Below, in pieces: positions 5,810 through 8,348 of a stretch of 8,348 bases of DNA. Under the pieces are notes generated by a model, which saw only the letters and a program-made list of their open reading frames with translations, was not told where the DNA came from and did not search any database. Source of the stretch: Candidatus Methanoperedentaceae archaeon (GTDB lineage Archaea; Halobacteriota; Methanosarcinia; Methanosarcinales; Methanoperedenaceae); NCBI GenBank assembly GCA_027371625.1, contig DAHXMQ010000324.1:1-8348 (forward strand), written 5' to 3'. Every line of letters starts with the position of its first letter. Position 1 is the stretch's first letter. A program made the position numbers and the translations under genes.

Positions 5810-7063
5810 ATGATGGAGTTATCCGATTACTTAGAATCAAGAACAGGCGAGGCTATAAAGACGCTCGACGAACTTGTGCGCATACCAACGCAGGTGCCCC
5901 CTGGCGAGAACTATGGAAAGATCATGGATTTCGTGGCGGGCAAACTCAGAGACCTCGATTTCGAAGTTGAGATCATTCACATGCCAAGGGACTTGTTCGA
6001 GAAGAAAAATCCAAGGCTTTCGCACCTTCAGGGCGAGAGGGTTAATTTAAGTGCCAAAAAGAATTTGCAGGCAGAGAAGACGCTTCTTATAAACACCCAC
6101 CTTGACGTTGTTCCGGCAAGCGGGAACTGGAGTGTGCAGCCATTTGAGGTCACGAGAAAGGATGGGCATATCTTCGGAAGAGGAGTGGCGGATTCAAAAG
6201 GTGGTGTTGCTGCGCTTTTAACCGTGCTCTCGGCTATGCGGGAATTAAACATAAAACCAAAGTACAACCTGAACATCGCCCTGACAACGGATGAGGAGAT
6301 GGGACCCTATTCAGGTCTTTGCTACCTTGCAGACCTTGGTAAACTCAAGGCAGATTATTTTTTGAGCATGGATGGCGATAGCGATGACATCACGATAGCC
6401 TCCAACGGCAACGTGGACTGGCAGGTAGATGTTTCCGGGAAATCATACCATAGCGGGAGCAGCTTTCTAGGCGTGAATGCCATAGAGAAATCGGTTCCAG
6501 TGATGAGTGAACTGCTTGAATTGAAGGCGAAAATCGAGAAACGGCGCTCGAAGGTGCCTGCGAGTGTTGCTATTTCCAAGAAAACCGGAATTAAAACCCT
6601 CATGCCAGTTCTCAATATCACAGTAATCAATGCAGGCGTGAAACAGAACATCGTACCCGACAGGTGCACCATGAAAGGAGACAGGCGCTATATTCCTGAA
6701 GAGAAATTCGAGGATGTCTGCAGGGAGATGAACGATGCCGTCGCGCGCGTAAAGGAAAAGCACGATATCAACCTTAAAATGAGTTGCGATGATATATATG
6801 CGCCTATGCTCACAGATATGAACCATCCATGGATTCTGGAGGTGAAGAGGGTTGCGGAGGAGGTTGCAGGAAGGGAGGTGAGGTTTGCAGGCGCGCAGGG
6901 GAGCCTTGATGTGGCTTATGCGGTCAGGGTGACAGGGCTTCCTGCATGCTGTTTCGGTCTTGGGAGGAGGACTGAGAGCAATGCGCATGCAGAGGACGAG
7001 AATATCTGGATAGAGGATCTTGTGATGTACACCAAGTTTCTGGCGAGGTTGATGGGCGGTTAA
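5810..7063 (+). CDS. M20-family metallopeptidase/deacylase (ArgE/DapE/CPG2-like)
   Basis: A 417-residue cytosolic di-zinc amidohydrolase of the M20 family, which includes acetylornithine deacetylase, succinyl-diaminopimelate desuccinylase and carboxypeptidases. Conserved elements are the metal-binding H97-L-D99 in THLDVVP, D128 in GRGVADSKGG, the catalytic and metal-ligand pair E162-E163 in TTDEEMG, an acidic metal ligand in SMDGD (186-190) and the terminal metal ligand H393 in NAHAEDE. The lid/dimerisation domain (about 200-315) carries H214 in GKSYHSGSS. GSLDVAY (364-370) matches the late glycine-rich motif. The substrate cannot be told from sequence, so argE or dapE is not assigned. Starts at TTG 5801, ATG 5810 and ATG 5813 are all in frame. 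The first ATG is preferred, but there is no clear ribosome-binding site. The gene is read divergently from drg across about 60 bp. Confidence 0.88.
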   Translation: MMELSDYLESRTGEAIKTLDELVRIPTQVPPGENYGKIMDFVAGKLRDLDFEVEIIHMPRDLFEKKNPRLSHLQGERVNLSAKKNLQAEKTLLINTHLDVVPASGNWSVQPFEVTRKDGHIFGRGVADSKGGVAALLTVLSAMRELNIKPKYNLNIALTTDEEMGPYSGLCYLADLGKLKADYFLSMDGDSDDITIASNGNVDWQVDVSGKSYHSGSSFLGVNAIEKSVPVMSELLELKAKIEKRRSKVPASVAISKKTGIKTLMPVLNITVINAGVKQNIVPDRCTMKGDRRYIPEEKFEDVCREMNDAVARVKEKHDINLKMSCDDIYAPMLTDMNHPWILEVKRVAEEVAGREVRFAGAQGSLDVAYAVRVTGLPACCFGLGRRTESNAHAEDENIWIEDLVMYTKFLARLMGG

Positions 7064-7067
7064 GAAG

Positions 7068-7142
7068 TGCTCCGATGGGGATTTGAACCCCAGTCGCGAG
7101 AGTGAGAGTCTCGCATGATTGGCCGTGCTACACTATCGGAGC
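7068..7142 (-). tRNA. tRNA-Glu (anticodon CUC)
   Basis: The minus strand folds into a full cloverleaf. The 7-bp acceptor stem is GCTCCGA/TCGGAGC. The D arm has the invariant GG (loop AGCACGGCCAA). The 5-bp anticodon stem is CGAGA/TCTCG around loop CTCTCAC, giving anticodon CTC after the invariant U33. The 5-bp T stem is TGGGG/CCCCA with loop TTCAAAT. The short variable loop is CGAC. The discriminator base is A at 7068, and CCA is not encoded, so it must be added after transcription. CUC reads GAG codons. No intron is present. The weak D stem with a U-U at its end is common in tRNA-Glu. Confidence 0.95.
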
Positions 7143-7166
7143 GGGGTTATGGAAAGTCTTTACTTT

Positions 7167-7176
7167 GTTATTAAAG
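7167..7176 (-). promoter_or_regulatory. TATA box of tRNA-Glu
   Basis: On the minus strand CTTTAATAAC is a TATA-like element centred about 30 nt upstream of the first tRNA base (7142). It predicts transcription starting a few bases before the mature 5' end, as is usual for archaeal tRNA genes. The match is positional and not verified. Confidence 0.5.
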
Positions 7177-7230
7177 TTTCGTTATGTTTGCTGATTTCTG
7201 TTTTATGATTATATTTGCACAATTATTTAA

Positions 7231-7266
7231 TATCACGATTAATTATTATAATGATTAAACGTGATA
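7231..7266. promoter_or_regulatory. 36-bp near-perfect palindrome, candidate operator
   Basis: The 36 bases from 7231 to 7266 pair with themselves at 16 of 18 positions, mismatching only at 7238/7259 and 7244/7253. The outer arms are TATCACG and CGTGATA, and the centre is ATTATAAT. It ends 2-4 bp before the first TATA-like element of the DUF22 operon, overlapping where the BRE element (TFB site) would lie. A dimeric regulator binding here could control DUF22 transcription. It lies more than 80 bp from the tRNA start, so it is less likely to affect that gene. Confidence 0.5.
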
Positions 7267-7267
7267 A

Positions 7268-7285
7268 ACTATAAGTACTATAAGG
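7268..7285 (+). promoter_or_regulatory. Tandem TATA-like boxes of the DUF22 operon
   Basis: Two adjacent 9-bp repeats, ACTATAAGT (7268-7276) and ACTATAAGG (7277-7285), each contain a TATA-like core. The first, centred near 7272, predicts a start near 7298. That would leave a leader of about 15 nt containing the GGTGA ribosome-binding site. The second would start transcription near 7307 and remove that site. The first is therefore the likelier promoter. Confidence 0.5.
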
Positions 7286-7296
7286 TTCATTATTCC

Positions 7297-7312
7297 AAAG
7301 GGTGAAACCTTT
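7297..7312 (+). promoter_or_regulatory. Ribosome-binding site inside a small hairpin before the DUF22 start
   Basis: GGTGA (7301-7305) lies 7 nt before the ATG at 7313 and matches the archaeal 16S 3' end. It sits in a possible hairpin with a 5-bp stem AAAGG (7297-7301) / CCTTT (7308-7312) and loop GTGAAA (7302-7307), ending directly at the start codon. The ribosome-binding site is well supported; whether the hairpin forms or regulates anything is unknown. Confidence 0.55.
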
Positions 7313-7729
7313 ATGAGTGAAATCGTAAACGTGGTTTCCCGTGATAACGGGAAGGTAACGAGAAAAAAAGTGAAGGCATCGCCGTATGAATTTACCATAG
7401 CCACAAGGGCAAAATGGGAGATGGTCATTGCGGACGAGGATGTAACCATCGGGGCTGGGAAACTTGAGCGAGTGAAAGTAAAAGACATCAAAGTACAGAA
7501 GGACATGCTTGCAATGCCCTGTGCCTTCAGCCATCATCCATTGGTTTCTGTCATAAAGGTGGGAGCAAGGGAAGGTCCTGCCCCTGTTGAAACAGACAGA
7601 ACCATTAACATGGCTTATGTGCTTGGGCAGGAATCGGGTGAAATCAAGAAAGGCGACCTGCTTTCTGTGCTCAACCTATATCCCATAATGTTCACGCGCG
7701 AGGCTACAAAACCTTTGCAAGTCGGGTGA
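7313..7729 (+). CDS. DUF22 family archaeal protein
   Basis: A 138-residue soluble protein that I recognise as the archaeal DUF22 family (PF01629), with no established function. Typical stretches are W35-x-x-x-I-A-D-E-D (about 35-43), the PCAFSHH segment (69-75, with C70, H74 and H75), the ETDRTINMAYVL stretch (93-104) and the near-C-terminal IKKGDLLSVL (111-120). It has no membrane segment or signal peptide and looks mostly beta. The ATG at 7313 is preceded by GGTGA at a 7-nt spacing. The gene is followed after 5 bp by the double zinc-ribbon gene, so the two are almost certainly co-transcribed. Control may act through the palindrome and leader hairpin upstream. C70 and the two histidines could bind metal, but that is speculation. 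Confidence 0.82.
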   Translation: MSEIVNVVSRDNGKVTRKKVKASPYEFTIATRAKWEMVIADEDVTIGAGKLERVKVKDIKVQKDMLAMPCAFSHHPLVSVIKVGAREGPAPVETDRTINMAYVLGQESGEIKKGDLLSVLNLYPIMFTREATKPLQVG

Positions 7730-7730
7730 T
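7725..7730 (+). promoter_or_regulatory. Ribosome-binding site spanning the DUF22 stop codon
   Basis: GGTGAT covers the DUF22 TGA stop and lies 4 nt before the ATG at 7735. It favours that ATG over the GTG at 7726, which is part of the binding site itself, and suggests termination-reinitiation coupling between the two genes. Confidence 0.65.
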
Positions 7731-7734
7731 AGTT

Positions 7735-8238
7735 ATGGAAACCTGCAGGATATGCAAGGGAGAGCAGGACTCGAAACAATACAAGGGCTACAATATCTGC
7801 ACGGAATGCGCAGACCTCATGGAAGACCTGATGGGCGAATATTTCCTGAGGACGCTACGTGAAGGCTCGAACTCGAAAAAAGGATATCTGAGTTATCTTG
7901 AGAATGGAAAGCAGTACGTCACCGACTACCAGAGGATAAGAAAAAACAGCAGGCGCCACATAAAGCACATGGAAGAGCATGTGTATGAAGAGATGCAGAA
8001 GGGCGCCGAGGGCGGGAAGCAGAGGTATCTTGAAAGGCTGCTCCAGACAATCAACTGGCTTGAGAAATGCCCTGAGTTTTACAACTACTATTTCAAGGAA
8101 TACTACGTATGTCCCAACTGCGGCGCAAGTATATTCGACCACTATGATAAGCAGGATGTTGGCGACTGGCTCATGATAACGTGCGAGAGGTGCGGTACTG
8201 TGATCAAGAAGTATTTCTTGCCGAAGTTCGTGAGTTAG
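7735..8238 (+). CDS. Uncharacterised protein with two zinc ribbons
   Basis: A 167-residue soluble protein that I cannot place in a named family. Two four-cysteine zinc sites bracket it: C4-x2-C7 with C22-x2-C25 at the N-terminus (CRIC, CTEC), and C126-x2-C129 with C150-x2-C153 at the C-terminus (CPNC, CERC). The middle (about 30-120) is probably helical. It includes a basic patch, R67 to K77 (RIRKNSRRHIK), followed by acidic MEEHVYEEM, and an aromatic-rich stretch YNYYFKEYY (116-124). The layout suggests a nucleic-acid- or protein-binding adaptor, but no catalytic motif is visible. It follows the DUF22 gene by 5 bp with a shared ribosome-binding site/stop, so the two products may work together. 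The ATG at 7735 is chosen over GTG 7726 because of that site. Confidence 0.8.
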   Translation: METCRICKGEQDSKQYKGYNICTECADLMEDLMGEYFLRTLREGSNSKKGYLSYLENGKQYVTDYQRIRKNSRRHIKHMEEHVYEEMQKGAEGGKQRYLERLLQTINWLEKCPEFYNYYFKEYYVCPNCGASIFDHYDKQDVGDWLMITCERCGTVIKKYFLPKFVS

Positions 8239-8300
8239 AGCATGGTGCGGTATTCGGATAAAAACAAAAGTTAGTAAAACCGTCAATGCGCTTCAAAAAG

Positions 8301-8310
8301 TCTATATAGC
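8301..8310 (+). promoter_or_regulatory. Candidate TATA box near the right edge
   Basis: TCTATATAGC is a good TATA-like element whose centre is about 25 nt before an ATG at 8331. This is the same leaderless geometry seen for PAN and UPF0200 in this window. No ribosome-binding site precedes that ATG. Confidence 0.45.
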
Positions 8311-8330
8311 ATTAACCTTAAAGCAAGAGA

Positions 8331-8348
8331 ATGGCCTTTGCAGCAAAA
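8331..8348 (+). CDS. Possible start of a gene cut by the window edge
   Basis: ATG at 8331 opens a frame reading MAFAAK up to the edge. The only support is the TATA-like box about 25 nt upstream and the 92-bp gap after the preceding stop. Six codons are too few to identify a product. Confidence 0.35.

Noticed and set aside
6467..6988. Minus-strand open frame of 173 codons
   Set aside because: It is entirely antisense to the M20 gene, whose metal ligands are all present, and its translation resembles no family.
5810..7063. Assigning the M20 protein specifically as ArgE or DapE
   Set aside because: The metal-binding motifs are shared by the whole family, and no lysine or arginine biosynthesis gene is nearby to decide.
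7223..7537. Minus-strand open frame overlapping the palindrome and DUF22
   Set aside because: It runs antisense through the DUF22 gene and the regulatory spacer; a real gene there would conflict with the palindrome, TATA repeats and ribosome-binding site.
7855..8286. Minus-strand open frame of 143 codons with hydrophobic stretches
   Set aside because: It is antisense to the double zinc-ribbon gene; the cysteine pattern and ribosome-binding site support the plus strand.
1..8348. CRISPR arrays, insertion sequences or phage genes
   Set aside because: No spaced direct repeats, transposase motifs or terminal inverted repeats were seen; all long coding regions are ordinary archaeal genes.

Overview
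The window looks like chromosomal DNA from a cytochrome-containing euryarchaeon, most plausibly of the Methanosarcinales / ANME-2 (Methanoperedens-like) type. The archaeal assignment is strong. The window carries a proteasome-activating nucleotidase (PAN), transcription factor S, the archaeal families UPF0200, UPF0201 and DUF22, an archaeal DRG-type GTPase and a tRNA-Glu without an encoded CCA. It also has TATA boxes about 26 nt before several start codons and GGTGA-type ribosome-binding sites. The finer placement is inference, based mainly on a split CcmF-type cytochrome c heme lyase next to methanogen-like information-processing genes.

Layout. (1) 2-2595, minus strand: a tightly coupled four-gene run. 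It reads UPF0200 P-loop kinase-like protein, UPF0201 protein, CcmF N-terminal half, CcmF C-terminal half, with overlaps of 11, 1 and 4 bp. (2) 2596-2665: a 70-bp divergent promoter region with one TATA box facing each way, both placed for leaderless mRNAs. (3) 2666-3877, plus strand: PAN. (4) 3878-3959: a short convergent gap with inverted repeats. (5) 3960-5747, minus strand: a three-gene run of DRG GTPase, Nudix hydrolase and TFS, each overlapping the next. (6) 5810-7063, plus strand: an M20 metallopeptidase/deacylase, read divergently from the DRG gene. (7) 7068-7142, minus strand: tRNA-Glu(CUC), ending 4 bp from the M20 stop codon. (8) 7143-7312: a regulatory spacer with the tRNA promoter, a 36-bp near-perfect palindrome, tandem TATA-like repeats and a hairpin that loops out a ribosome-binding site. 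(9) 7313-8238, plus strand: a DUF22 protein followed after 5 bp by an uncharacterised protein with two zinc ribbons. (10) 8239-8348: a candidate promoter and the first six codons of a possible gene running off the edge.

How the genes fit together. Most of the window is information processing and protein quality control: PAN unfolds proteins for the 20S proteasome, TFS rescues stalled RNA polymerase, DRG is ribosome-associated, and tRNA-Glu serves translation. Cytochrome c maturation (split CcmF) is translationally coupled to the UPF0200/UPF0201 pair. No mobile element, CRISPR array, phage gene or sign of recent transfer is visible. The least explained part is the DUF22 and zinc-ribbon pair with its palindrome; it is the best candidate here for undescribed regulation, but the sequence does not show what it does.
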